Assembly (NCBI RefSeq): GCF_028688855.1
Contig: NZ_JAQTXI010000020.1
Span: 1-58,843 of the forward strand
Source: Neomegalonema sp.
GTDB taxonomy: Bacteria > Pseudomonadota > Alphaproteobacteria > Rhodobacterales > Rhodobacteraceae
DNA: 58,843 bases
Direction of reading: 5' to 3'
Positions 1 through 7,129 of this stretch are shown here, one piece after another (the stretch's first letter is position 1; the number at the start of each line of letters is the position of its first letter). Under the pieces are notes generated by a model. The model had not been told where the DNA came from. It saw nothing but the letters and a program-made list of their open reading frames with translations, and did not search any database. A program made the translations under genes and the position numbers.

Positions 1-2
1 TA

Positions 3-320
3 GGGATGAAATCAGTCCAGGATGCATTTGATTTATTTCTTAAAAATGAAGGCTTTGATAAGGTAATGATGTACGAAGCGGACAAATATTCAGCAGAAAA
101 AAGGTTCCTTGTTCTTAACGCTGAATGCGAAATGACCGCAAGGACGCTTTATGACTTTTCAAAGGATTCCAAATGGGTCAAGCTGAACGAAGAGTTAAAG
201 GCAAGGGAAAAGCTATTGAAAGCCATTCAGCCCGGAACCGAAGTAGCCGATACCGATACCGGAGAGATACTTTCCTGTCCGATTAAGGGCGTTTCCCGTT
301 ATCTGAAAATTAAACTTTGA
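3..320 (+). CDS. Hypothetical protein, C-terminal part (continues from right edge)
   Basis: This is the downstream part of the gene that starts at 58539. Joined across the overlap, the protein is about 146 residues, helical and charged, with no motif I recognise. It follows the Bet recombinase gene with a short overlap, so a role beside recombination or replication is a guess from position only. The ATG at 6 is internal when compared with the right-hand copy, so it should not be taken as the true start. Confidence 0.8.
   Translation, partial: GMKSVQDAFDLFLKNEGFDKVMMYEADKYSAEKRFLVLNAECEMTARTLYDFSKDSKWVKLNEELKAREKLLKAIQPGTEVADTDTGEILSCPIKGVSRYLKIKL
4..187. repeat. Left copy of the terminal overlap
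   Basis: This stretch recurs at 58660-58843, so the two ends of the window are the same locus and the molecule closes to a circle or is circularly permuted. Four substitutions separate the copies, all in the first ~70 bases, and all change the encoded residues (Phe/Val, Lys-Val/Arg-Leu, Tyr/Asn). Clustering at the contig edge suggests end-of-assembly error, but population variation cannot be excluded. Confidence 0.93.
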
Positions 321-328
321 GGTGCGCC

Positions 329-532
329 ATGTCAAAGACTCAAAAGATTATGGAACTGGAAAAGGAAATTGCCGATCTGAAAACGATTAACAACTTGAAT
401 GAAACCTACATTAAACAACTGGAGGAAAGAATCGAGAAACTCGAACATATCCCGGAAAGATTTTCACCCAAAAGCGATTCATTTCTAATGACCACGGACG
501 AATATAAGGCGAAATTAGCGTTAACCATGTAA
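329..532 (+). CDS. Small coiled-coil protein
   Basis: 67 residues, nearly all a heptad-rich charged helix (Lys/Glu/Leu) from about residue 4 to 45, so probably an oligomeric coiled coil. The ATG at 329 is preferred over the upstream TTG at 317 because GAGGTG at 319-324 is a good ribosome binding site. It lies 8 bases after the previous stop, in the same operon. Function unknown. Confidence 0.7.
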   Translation: MSKTQKIMELEKEIADLKTINNLNETYIKQLEERIEKLEHIPERFSPKSDSFLMTTDEYKAKLALTM

Positions 533-546
533 AAGGGGGCAAGACA

Positions 547-777
547 ATGCCAAAAGAAAATCGAAAACCTTACGGAGCGGCGGTTTCACTGTTTGCGGTT
601 TGCGCCATATTGACCATTGTGTTTTTTTGGCTCGGATCGGACGGATTTCGGTTTGCGGTAGGAGACGGAACGCAGCTTTATTGGTATGCTATCGCCGGAA
701 AAATCATTACCGCTGCCGCATGGATTTTTATAGGAATTTTCTTTTTAAAGGCTTTCATGACCTGCATAGAAGATTAA
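547..777 (+). CDS. Small membrane protein, two TM segments
   Basis: 76 residues with two hydrophobic helices (about residues 13-31 and 44-68) separated by a short Gly/Asp-containing loop. A purine-rich AAGGGGGC site precedes the ATG. Two-helix proteins of this size in phages are often holins or superinfection-exclusion factors, but it lies in the early/replication region away from the lysis genes, so I make no functional claim. Confidence 0.7.
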   Translation: MPKENRKPYGAAVSLFAVCAILTIVFFWLGSDGFRFAVGDGTQLYWYAIAGKIITAAAWIFIGIFFLKAFMTCIED

Positions 778-781
778 CATT

Positions 782-907
782 AAAAGCCCCGTGTCGTGTT
801 CTTTCAAAACAACCAATCAAACGGGCATTTGATTGGGAAATGAAAAAGGTTAGAATAGGACGGAAGGAAAACCGCTCCAAGTTTGGAGAAACCGGCGGGG
901 CTTTTTT
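782..907 (+). ncRNA. Candidate structured RNA with closing stem and U-tract
   Basis: Between two genes, AAAAGCCCCG (782-791) pairs perfectly with CGGGGCTTTT (896-905), the latter running into six T's. Inside lie a perfect 9-bp hairpin, CCAATCAAA (813-821) with TTTGATTGG (828-836), and a 5-bp hairpin with an AGTT tetraloop at 875-888. The ends of the element thus pair with each other and the 3' strand looks like an intrinsic terminator. There is no convincing promoter of its own. It could be an elaborate terminator, a processed RNA or a regulatory leader for the gene at 925. Confidence 0.5.
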
Positions 908-924
908 AAACCAAAGGAAATCAA

Positions 925-1188
925 ATGAACGAAATAGACAACCTGTCATCCGATGAACTCAATCAAGTCGTTTGTCAACTGGAAAAAGAATATAAGGACG
1001 CTATAAAGTCAAATGAAGTTATTGAGCAGGAACGGCTTGAATTGCAAAAGAAAATCATTCAGCTACAGTTAATCAAGAAAGATTTGGATATGAGCCTATC
1101 TAAAAGCCATGCCAATTTAAAACTAAAAAATGCAGATTTAAGGATAGCTAGGAATAGGTACTGGGCCGTTCGGGGAGAGGGGAGATAA
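925..1188 (+). CDS. Coiled-coil protein
   Basis: 87 residues. A long amphipathic helix rich in Glu, Lys, Leu and Gln spans about residues 8-70 and ends in a basic tail. Its stop overlaps the start of the helicase gene by one base (TAATG), so translation is probably coupled. It has no catalytic motif and could be a helicase partner or structural adaptor; this is inference from position. Confidence 0.7.
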   Translation: MNEIDNLSSDELNQVVCQLEKEYKDAIKSNEVIEQERLELQKKIIQLQLIKKDLDMSLSKSHANLKLKNADLRIARNRYWAVRGEGR

Positions 1189-2555
1189 TGGAATACCGAG
1201 ATTTTCTGGAAAAAAAATCTCAGTCATCCGGGAATTTTGGATTTGAGGCTACTTTTGTTCCTGATTATCTTTTTGATTTCCAGAAATACCTTGTCGAATG
1301 GTCTGTCAAAAAGGGGCGAGGGGCTATCTTTGCGGATTGTGGATTGGGTAAAACAATCATTGAGCTTGTCTGGGCTGAAAATGTTACAAGGAAAACAAAC
1401 AAAAGAATACTCATACTAACCCCGCTTGCGGTATCGCATCAAACCTTAAACGAATCCCACAAGTTCAGAATAGAGTGCCACAGATCAAGAAACGGGGAAT
1501 TATATAACGGGATTATAATATCTAATTATGAACAGCTGCACAAATTTAATCCGTCTGATTTTGTTGGTATGGTTTGCGATGAATCCAGTATTTTAAAATC
1601 ATTCGATGGGGCGACAAAAAAATCCATAACCGAGTTTATGAAAAAACTTCCATACAGATTATTGGCTACAGCAACAGCAGCCCCGAATGATTATATAGAA
1701 TTGGGAACATCTTCGGAGGCATTGGGGGAACTTGGTCATATTGATATGCTCAATAGGTTCTTCAAGAACGATCAAAACAATTCATCCACTCATAGACATT
1801 ATGGAGAATGTGTTAAGTGGCGATTCAAGGGACACGCAGAGAAACCTTTTTGGCGGTGGGTGGCTTCGTGGGCTATAGCATTAAGAAGACCTTCTGATTT
1901 AGGATTTAACGACAACGGTTTTATATTGCCGGACTTCATCGAAAAAGAACATCTTGTCGAAATAAAAGAACCCGCTCCTGGTTATTTGTTTACGCTCCCG
2001 GCGATAGGACTAAAAGAACAAAGAGATGAAAGACGCAGAACATTAGAGGAACGCTGTGGATGGGTTGAAACAGTTGTTAAAGATACGGGAAAGCCCGCCC
2101 TTGTATGGTGTCATTTAAACCCAGAGGGCGATAGACTGGAAGAAATCATAAAAGATTCAGTACAAATAAGCGGGCGGGATTCAGACGAATCAAAAGAAAA
2201 GAAGTTTATTGATTTCATAAACGGAAACATTAGGGTATTAATAACAAAGCCAAAAATAGGGGCATGGGGATTAAATCTTCAGCATTGCGCACACATTACC
2301 TTTTTCCCTTCCCATTCTTATGAACAGTATTATCAGGGAGTAAGAAGATGTTGGCGGTTTGGACAGAAAAATCCGGTGATTGTGGACATCATAACAACCG
2401 AGGGCGAAAAACTGATAATGAAAAATCTCAAGAGGAAAGCGGAGGCCGCGGATAAAATGTTTACTTCGCTTGTAGCCGAGATGAACCAAGCAACAAAGAT
2501 AAATCGAAACAGTTCCATATTCGATAAAAAAGAGGAGGTTCCGGCATGGCTGTAA
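1188..2555 (+). CDS. SNF2-like superfamily 2 DNA helicase/translocase
   Basis: 455 residues with both RecA-like lobes. Walker A is ADCGLGKT (residues 49-56) and motif II is CDESS (about 130-134). The C-terminal lobe has a GINLQ-like stretch (WGLNLQ), a YYQGVRR stretch and the arginine-finger motif RxWRFGQ near residue 395, typical of SNF2-type enzymes. Such proteins translocate on duplex DNA using ATP. The start overlaps the previous stop and the end overlaps the methyltransferase start, so the two are translated together. SNF2-like helicase and methyltransferase pairs are common in phages and may act in replication or protection of phage DNA. Confidence 0.9.
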   Translation: MEYRDFLEKKSQSSGNFGFEATFVPDYLFDFQKYLVEWSVKKGRGAIFADCGLGKTIIELVWAENVTRKTNKRILILTPLAVSHQTLNESHKFRIECHRSRNGELYNGIIISNYEQLHKFNPSDFVGMVCDESSILKSFDGATKKSITEFMKKLPYRLLATATAAPNDYIELGTSSEALGELGHIDMLNRFFKNDQNNSSTHRHYGECVKWRFKGHAEKPFWRWVASWAIALRRPSDLGFNDNGFILPDFIEKEHLVEIKEPAPGYLFTLPAIGLKEQRDERRRTLEERCGWVETVVKDTGKPALVWCHLNPEGDRLEEIIKDSVQISGRDSDESKEKKFIDFINGNIRVLITKPKIGAWGLNLQHCAHITFFPSHSYEQYYQGVRRCWRFGQKNPVIVDIITTEGEKLIMKNLKRKAEAADKMFTSLVAEMNQATKINRNSSIFDKKEEVPAWL

Positions 2556-3541
2556 TGAACCAAGAGATAACAGACAAGTATGCACTTTATAACGGGGATT
2601 GCATCGAAACAATGGCAACTTTCCCGGACAGTTCAATTCACCTGTCCATATACTCCCCGCCATTCGGAGGGCTTTATCATTACTCTTCAAATGAAAAAGA
2701 TTTAAGCAACTGCAAGGATTATGATGAATTTTTCGAACATTATAATTATGTGGTTAATGAGATATTCAGGATGACTTTCCCGGGCAGGATGACAGCGGTG
2801 CATTGCATGGATGTTCCGAGCGGGAATTGTGGAACCGATCATTTGATAGACTTTCCAGGTGATATAATCAGGCTGCATGAAAAATGCGGATTTAAGTATA
2901 TCGCAAGGTACGCGGTATGGAAGGAACCTTTGGGAGTCAGAAATAGAACGATGGCGAAAAATCTTGCACATAAAACTATCGTGGATGATTCATCAAGATG
3001 CAGCGTTGCATCTGCGGATTGGCTATTGGTATTTAGGAAAAAAGGTGACAACCAAATCCCAATAAAACATCCTCATGGGCTTTTGGATTATGCGGGGTCA
3101 AGAAAAATTCCCGGTGATCTTATTAAATATCGAGGCTACAAGGGCAACCAAATTGAAAATAGGTATTCACATTGGATATGGCGACAGTATGCATCCGCTT
3201 TTTGGGATGATGTGAGGATTGAGAGAGTCCTGCCGTTTAAGGCTTCCAGAGAATCAGAAGATGAAAAGCACGTCCATCCATTACAATTAGATGTTATCGA
3301 AAGGTGTATAATTCTATGGTCTAATCCGGACGAAAACATCTTTACGCCATTCATGGGGGTTGGGTCAGAAGTTTACGGGGCGGTTCTATTAGATAGAAAA
3401 GGGATTGGGATAGAACTGAAAACATCCTATTATAACCAAGCTATAAAAAATGTAAAAATGGCATTAAAGGAAAACCGTACGAAAGCCGAAACGTTATTCG
3501 ACACTATCGAAAGCGAGGAAGCGGTTGAAGAAAAAGAATAA
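2546..3541 (+). CDS. DNA methyltransferase (amino-methylating, beta-type order)
   Basis: 331 residues. The catalytic motif IV is SPPFGG (37-42), and the S-adenosylmethionine-binding motif FMGVGS comes late (269-274), followed by GIGIE. Motif IV preceding motif I is the permuted order of beta-class N4-cytosine or N6-adenine methyltransferases. KHVHPLQ near 241-247 also fits this family. The ATG follows a GAGGAGG site that lies inside the helicase gene. No restriction endonuclease partner is visible, so it is probably an orphan enzyme that modifies phage DNA against host restriction. Target sequence and base cannot be read from the sequence. Confidence 0.9.
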   Translation: MAVMNQEITDKYALYNGDCIETMATFPDSSIHLSIYSPPFGGLYHYSSNEKDLSNCKDYDEFFEHYNYVVNEIFRMTFPGRMTAVHCMDVPSGNCGTDHLIDFPGDIIRLHEKCGFKYIARYAVWKEPLGVRNRTMAKNLAHKTIVDDSSRCSVASADWLLVFRKKGDNQIPIKHPHGLLDYAGSRKIPGDLIKYRGYKGNQIENRYSHWIWRQYASAFWDDVRIERVLPFKASRESEDEKHVHPLQLDVIERCIILWSNPDENIFTPFMGVGSEVYGAVLLDRKGIGIELKTSYYNQAIKNVKMALKENRTKAETLFDTIESEEAVEEKE

Positions 3542-3956
3542 AGGCCTTAAATATTACAAATCTAAAGCCTGGGAAGCCTTTTCTGAATTTATCAGATTAA
3601 GGGATTCGTTTAAAACTACGGGTACTTTGACCCATGCCCAATGTTGTACGTGCGGGAAAGTATATCCTTCATTCGGTAAGGGCTGTTTGCAAGCGGGTCA
3701 TTTTATTTCAGGCCGCCATGCTTCGATACTTTTGGACGAACGAAATACCCACGCACAATGTTACGCTTGCAATAATATTCTCAAGGGCAACTGGCCTAAA
3801 TATTACGACTTCATGAAAACCATATACGGTCAATCCACCATAGATTGGTTGCTGGCATTGGACAAAGTTGTAATATATCCAGACGCTATGTATTATCAAG
3901 AGAAGTTGGAAGAGTACAAGCGGAAAGCGGCTGAATTAAGAAAAAATAATAATTAG
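3525..3956 (+). CDS. ninG: NinG-like recombination protein (HNH/zinc-type)
   Basis: 143 residues, starting at TTG with GAGGAAG upstream and overlapping the methyltransferase end by 17 bases. CCTCGK at about 39-44, GHFISGR, then CYACN and LKGNW follow the NinG (lambda Rap) pattern of paired cysteines with a His-containing core. NinG/Rap proteins are Holliday-junction nucleases promoting phage recombination. It is shorter than lambda NinG (about 200 residues), lacking part of the N-terminal region. Its position next to replication and recombination genes fits. Confidence 0.75.
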   Translation: MKKKNKGLKYYKSKAWEAFSEFIRLRDSFKTTGTLTHAQCCTCGKVYPSFGKGCLQAGHFISGRHASILLDERNTHAQCYACNNILKGNWPKYYDFMKTIYGQSTIDWLLALDKVVIYPDAMYYQEKLEEYKRKAAELRKNNN

Positions 3957-3982
3957 CGTAAACGGTCAAATTCGACTTGAAA

Positions 3983-4426
3983 ATGGGGCTACGTACGGAT
4001 ATACCGCTTTTAGAAAAAGACGAGACGATTGCGATTGTACCCGTTAATTTAACGCTTGGAATTGAAAATAGCAAGATACCACGACTCTGCAAACACTGCG
4101 GAGAACCTTTACCGTTGGATTCAAGAATCACGCTCCAAAGTCACCGTCTTTGTAAAGTCAAGGCTTCAATCCAAAAACGGAAGGATAATATAATGAAAAA
4201 GAAATATAACATTTCAAAACAAGTCCAAATGAAAGCCCGTGAACTGGCTAATGATTACAACTTCGTTTCAACTTACCAATATAATCACGCGCAGCTAATG
4301 AAGCATTTTAAATGCGCTCCTCCCCGCGCGGTTTGGGAAATGACCAAAGCCAAAACAGGGGTTAAGGCTAACAATACCTGCATGAAGTATTTCCTTGAAA
4401 TATTAGCGAATAATGGATGGTACTAA
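3983..4426 (+). CDS. Zinc-ribbon protein with helical C-terminal domain
   Basis: Up to 147 residues from the ATG at 3983; a TTG at 3977 and an ATG at 4193 (after GGAAGG) are alternatives. The N-terminal half holds a CKHC pair near 36-39 and a later Cys, perhaps a partial zinc ribbon. The C-terminal ~77 residues are helical and basic and could be a separate small DNA-binding protein if translation begins at 4193. Not assigned to a family. Confidence 0.6.
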   Translation: MGLRTDIPLLEKDETIAIVPVNLTLGIENSKIPRLCKHCGEPLPLDSRITLQSHRLCKVKASIQKRKDNIMKKKYNISKQVQMKARELANDYNFVSTYQYNHAQLMKHFKCAPPRAVWEMTKAKTGVKANNTCMKYFLEILANNGWY

Positions 4427-4443
4427 AAATATTTAAAATTTCG

Positions 4444-4471
4444 GGAACTTTTTTCGATTTGGGGCGTTTAT
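4444..4471 (+). promoter_or_regulatory. ECF-type promoter, copy 1 (replication block)
   Basis: GGAACTT at 4444-4450 (within CGGGAACTTTTTT) is followed after exactly 15 bp by GTTTAT at 4466-4471. The same box pair with the same spacing occurs at 18062, 27252 and 30460. GGAACTT is the classical -35 box of ECF sigma factors such as E. coli sigma E. A start about 6-10 bases after the second box would place the RNA 5' end at the base of the structured element at 4476. Confidence 0.65.
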
Positions 4472-4475
4472 TGTG

Positions 4476-4595
4476 TGGTTAGACAAATGAATACAGGATT
4501 CAAAAATAATAATATTATACCGGCGGTTATCGTTCCGATACCCTACCTACCTGTATTCAGTATCTAACCAAGCGGTAGCCGTCGGTTTTTATTTT
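4476..4595 (+). ncRNA. Structured leader or small RNA with competing folds
   Basis: TGGTTAGA (4476-4483) pairs with TCTAACCA (4563-4570), and TGAATACAGG (4488-4497) with CCTGTATTCA (4550-4559), making a long closing stem around a small hairpin (4525-4532 with 4536-4542). A second fold pairs 4519-4532 with 4573-4586 over 14 positions including three G-U pairs. A third, AACC (4566-4569) with GGTT (4584-4587) plus an inner CGG/CCG, is a terminator hairpin followed by T-rich TTTTTATTTT. The terminator shares AACC with the closing stem, so the two exclude each other, as in attenuators and riboswitches. It lies just after an ECF-type promoter and before the YdaU-like gene. Confidence 0.6.
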
Positions 4596-4609
4596 ATGGG
4601 GAATTTATT

Positions 4610-4942
4610 ATGGCAAAAGATCCGGCATTTCTGTTTTACCCGAACGACTGGCTTGGAGGAACCATTGATTACACAATACTGGAACAAGGGGCTTATTTTA
4701 TGCTTATAATATTTCAATTTAATAATGGTCATCTGCCATTAGAAAAAATCAAAAGATTACTAAAATCGGATTTTGATTCTGTATGGCCTGTCATTAATGA
4801 AAAATTTAAGGTTGACGAAAACGGATTATATTTCAACAAACGATTAGAAGATGAACAAAATAAACGTTTTAAGTATTGCGAGAGTAGGCGAAACAATAGA
4901 ATGTTGAAAACATATGATGAAGATAATAGCATTGATGGATGA
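4610..4942 (+). CDS. YdaU-like (DUF1376) replication-associated protein, short form
   Basis: 110 residues beginning KDPAFLFYPNDWLGGT, the hallmark of the DUF1376/YdaU N-terminal winged-helix domain found in phage replication-initiator or helicase-recruiting proteins. GGGGAA (4598-4603) is the ribosome binding site. The reading frame stops at TGA 4940-4942, but the same frame then stays open to 5030, encoding an Asn/Glu-rich tail typical of the longer members. It may therefore be C-terminally shortened. It precedes the DnaB helicase, consistent with a loader or origin-binding role. Confidence 0.75.
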   Translation: MAKDPAFLFYPNDWLGGTIDYTILEQGAYFMLIIFQFNNGHLPLEKIKRLLKSDFDSVWPVINEKFKVDENGLYFNKRLEDEQNKRFKYCESRRNNRMLKTYDEDNSIDG

Positions 4943-5032
4943 ATCATATCTTTATCATATGTAAAACGTATGGAAAATGAAAATGAAGATGAAAACAATA
5001 GTAGTAATAAACAAAGAAATAAAGATCAATGA
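4943..5032 (+). other. In-frame extension after the YdaU-like gene stop
   Basis: Continuing past TGA 4940-4942 in the same frame gives 29 further codons to TGA 5030-5032. They include an ATG at 4970 followed by an Asn/Glu/Asp-rich run. DUF1376 proteins often end in such tails. This may be a remnant of a longer gene, a readthrough extension or chance. Confidence 0.35.
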
Positions 5033-5037
5033 AAGAA

Positions 5038-5080
5038 CTAAAGTATATTATAAGATAATATACTTTAGAAGCTGCGCTTC
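5038..5080 (+). repeat. 14-bp perfect AT-rich palindrome plus adjacent hairpin
   Basis: CTAAAGTATATTAT (5038-5051) and ATAATATACTTTAG (5055-5068) are perfect reverse complements separated by AAG. A second hairpin, GAAGC/GCTTC with a TGC loop, follows at 5068-5080. The site lies between the YdaU-like gene and the DnaB operon. It could be an operator, an RNA hairpin controlling the downstream genes, or part of a replication origin. No T-tract follows, so an ordinary terminator is less likely. Confidence 0.7.
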
Positions 5081-5106
5081 AAAAATATAATATATAGGAG
5101 GTGATT

Positions 5107-5385
5107 ATGCTTCTAACTGAATCCGACATTGAGAGACGCCGAAGGATGTCTTTTGTCGTGGAAGAGCTGGCAAGGATATTTAATTATCCTTCAATGACCT
5201 GTTATGGATTAGCCGGTCGAATGATGAAAAAATACCCGTATCAATTCATCGTTCAAGTTTTGGGACAGATTCAACCAGGATCACCTTTGCCTTATGTCAT
5301 GGGAGCTTTGAGAAATTCAGCTTTTAAGGCGGGAATGTTTCAGAACCAAGAAGTAACAGACCTTGCAAGCCGGATGAAAATATGA
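5107..5385 (+). CDS. Small protein upstream of DnaB
   Basis: 92 residues from the ATG at 5107; the GTG at 5101 is part of the AGGAGGTG ribosome binding site and is unlikely to be the start. The protein is helical, with an Arg-rich N-terminus and a central Gly/Pro segment. It overlaps the DnaB start by 4 bases (ATGA). Position between a YdaU-like protein and DnaB suggests a helicase-loading or primosome role, which is inference only. Confidence 0.75.
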   Translation: MLLTESDIERRRRMSFVVEELARIFNYPSMTCYGLAGRMMKKYPYQFIVQVLGQIQPGSPLPYVMGALRNSAFKAGMFQNQEVTDLASRMKI

Positions 5386-6677
5386 AACTACTTCCCTCGA
5401 ACATTGAAGCTGAAACTGGTTTAATCGCTTCGATACTTTTAAATAATAAAAAAATGGACTTGATACTTGAATCAATCAAGCCAAATATGTTTTATAACCA
5501 ATCCAACAAGGCTATCTTTGAAGCCATAATTGAAATGTATTCAGAGAATATAATCATTGAGTATATATCCTTAATCGAAAAACTTCGAGAAAAAAAGACA
5601 CTAACAAAGATCGGGGGAGAGTCCAGGATAACCGAAATTTCAGAGAGTCAGGCCAGCGCGGAAAATGTTTCCGGTTACATCAAGATAATATTAGAAAAGT
5701 ATCAACAAAGGGAATTGATGCGGATTTGTTCTGAGACTTATAACGAGGCAAGCGAAAGGAAAATTGACGAGTTACTTTCCGAAGTTGAAACCGAACTAAT
5801 GAATCTATCTATACAAAAGAGTCATCAAATCAAGTCAATCAAAGAAGCCCTTTTAGAATACTGCGACTATATAGACGAAAAGAACTTACCCAAAAGGAAA
5901 AGCATAAAGACAGGCATTCAGGATTTGAATGATTTAATAACCAACGATGGATTTACGGCGGGCCAGTTAGTTATTATAGCAGGCAGACCTTCAACCGGAA
6001 AGACTTCTTTGGCAATTCAGATCATGAGGCACTGCTCCATAATTCAAAATATTCCTTGCGTTCTTTTCTCTCTTGAGACTTCGGTTAATTCGATCACCGC
6101 AAGAATAGTCGCACAAGAGGCCAGGGTCAACGTGAAACATTTGGCCTTAATGAACCCGCAAGAGAATGCAAAATTTCAAGAAGCTATTCCGAGAATTTCA
6201 AACTCCAAAATATTCATTGATGACATGGGATCAGTGGACATGAACTACATTAAAGCAAAGTCTAAAATGATGAAAGCCAAGCATGACATAGGATTAGTAT
6301 TAATAGATTACATTCAACTAATGATTTCCGAGGGTTCAACAAGGGACGAAGAAATAGGCAACATTACAAGAGGCTTAAAGATACTTTCCAAGGAATTGAA
6401 CGTTCCCATAATAGCATTGTCTCAATTAAACAGGGGGAGTGAAATCAATAAACAGAAGCCGTGCCTTGCAAATCTCAGGGGATCAGGCAACATCGAACAG
6501 GATGCGGATTTAGTAATATTTACCTACATGGAAGACCCGACTAACAAGATGAACGCCGAGATACTTTTAAGAAAACAAAAGGACGGGCCGGTAGGTGATT
6601 TGCCCGTTGATTTTATTTCCGAGTTTGCGCTGTTCCAACCCAAGCCCAAAGAGAAAAAAGAAACATTGCCATATTAG
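5382..6677 (+). CDS. dnaB: Replicative DNA helicase, DnaB family
   Basis: 431 residues. The N-terminal domain (about 4-105) begins LPSNIEAE as in DnaB. The RecA-like domain has Walker A GRPSTGKT (201-208), FSLETS (about 229-234), Walker B LVLIDYIQLM (305-314), LSQLNR (346-351) and LRGSG with IEQDAD (about 365-376). It unwinds duplex DNA 5' to 3' as a hexamer at the fork. No phage DNA polymerase or separate primase was recognised, so the phage probably relies on host enzymes recruited through this helicase. Length is close to bacterial DnaB (about 450-470). Confidence 0.96.
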   Translation: MKLLPSNIEAETGLIASILLNNKKMDLILESIKPNMFYNQSNKAIFEAIIEMYSENIIIEYISLIEKLREKKTLTKIGGESRITEISESQASAENVSGYIKIILEKYQQRELMRICSETYNEASERKIDELLSEVETELMNLSIQKSHQIKSIKEALLEYCDYIDEKNLPKRKSIKTGIQDLNDLITNDGFTAGQLVIIAGRPSTGKTSLAIQIMRHCSIIQNIPCVLFSLETSVNSITARIVAQEARVNVKHLALMNPQENAKFQEAIPRISNSKIFIDDMGSVDMNYIKAKSKMMKAKHDIGLVLIDYIQLMISEGSTRDEEIGNITRGLKILSKELNVPIIALSQLNRGSEINKQKPCLANLRGSGNIEQDADLVIFTYMEDPTNKMNAEILLRKQKDGPVGDLPVDFISEFALFQPKPKEKKETLPY

Positions 6678-6684
6678 AATTATC

Positions 6685-6713
6685 TTGATTTTGTCAGATT
6701 TATTTTATATATT
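6685..6713 (+). promoter_or_regulatory. Sigma70-like promoter
   Basis: TTGATT (6685-6690), 17-bp spacer, TATATT (6708-6713), followed by ACAAA. It lies just after dnaB and before the small-gene cluster starting at 6749. The stretch TTGATTTT(G/A)TCAGATT is shared with the promoter at 57210, so the two may be co-regulated beyond the -35 box. Confidence 0.7.
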
Positions 6714-6748
6714 ACAAACAAGAAAAGACAGGAAAAGAGAGGGACAAA

Positions 6749-6898
6749 ATGAAACTATTAATCGGAATCATTATATTTGCTTTGGCTTTTTTGTTGGGTG
6801 TCTGGGCAATTTGCGCTATCTCTGGAATGTGGGATGAAGATAGCGAAAAAATTTACAACAAGGAAATCGAACGGCAAAGCAAAGCAAAAAAGATTTGA
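6749..6898 (+). CDS. Small single-span membrane protein
   Basis: 49 residues: an N-terminal hydrophobic helix (about residues 3-24, rich in Ile, Leu, Phe) followed by a charged tail. GAGAGGGA precedes the ATG. It is the first gene after the promoter at 6685. Its stop overlaps the TTG start of the next gene. Function unknown. Confidence 0.65.
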   Translation: MKLLIGIIIFALAFLLGVWAICAISGMWDEDSEKIYNKEIERQSKAKKI

Positions 6899-7020
6899 CA
6901 CGATTTGTCATTTCCCTAAAACCAGATCAAGCTAAATGGTTAAAAGGGAAAGACAACAAGAGTGAAGCAATCAGGAAAGCCATTGATATTTACAGGGATT
7001 TGTTTTATGAAAAGAATTGA
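6895..7020 (+). CDS. Tiny ribbon-helix-helix protein
   Basis: 41 residues from a TTG that overlaps the previous stop (TTGA). A beta-strand-like RFVISL, a helix through KPDQAKWL, then a second helix SEAIRKAIDIY match the length and pattern of the CopG/Arc ribbon-helix-helix fold. Such proteins bind DNA as dimers, often as repressors. No obvious Shine-Dalgarno is seen, so translation probably depends on coupling to the gene upstream. Confidence 0.6.
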   Translation: MTRFVISLKPDQAKWLKGKDNKSEAIRKAIDIYRDLFYEKN

Positions 7021-7129
7021 ACGAGAGCGTAGATCCGGGCGGCAAGAATGCACAGATAGAAAGGCAAACAAGTCCGTGGAGATACCCGGTCTGTGCCTGC
7101 GCTCCGTTCCAAAAAACAGGAGAGGGGAC

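Noticed and set aside
4940..4942. TGA as a recoded sense codon (alternative genetic code)
   Set aside because: TGA is used as an ordinary stop in many tightly overlapping ATGA junctions across the genome.
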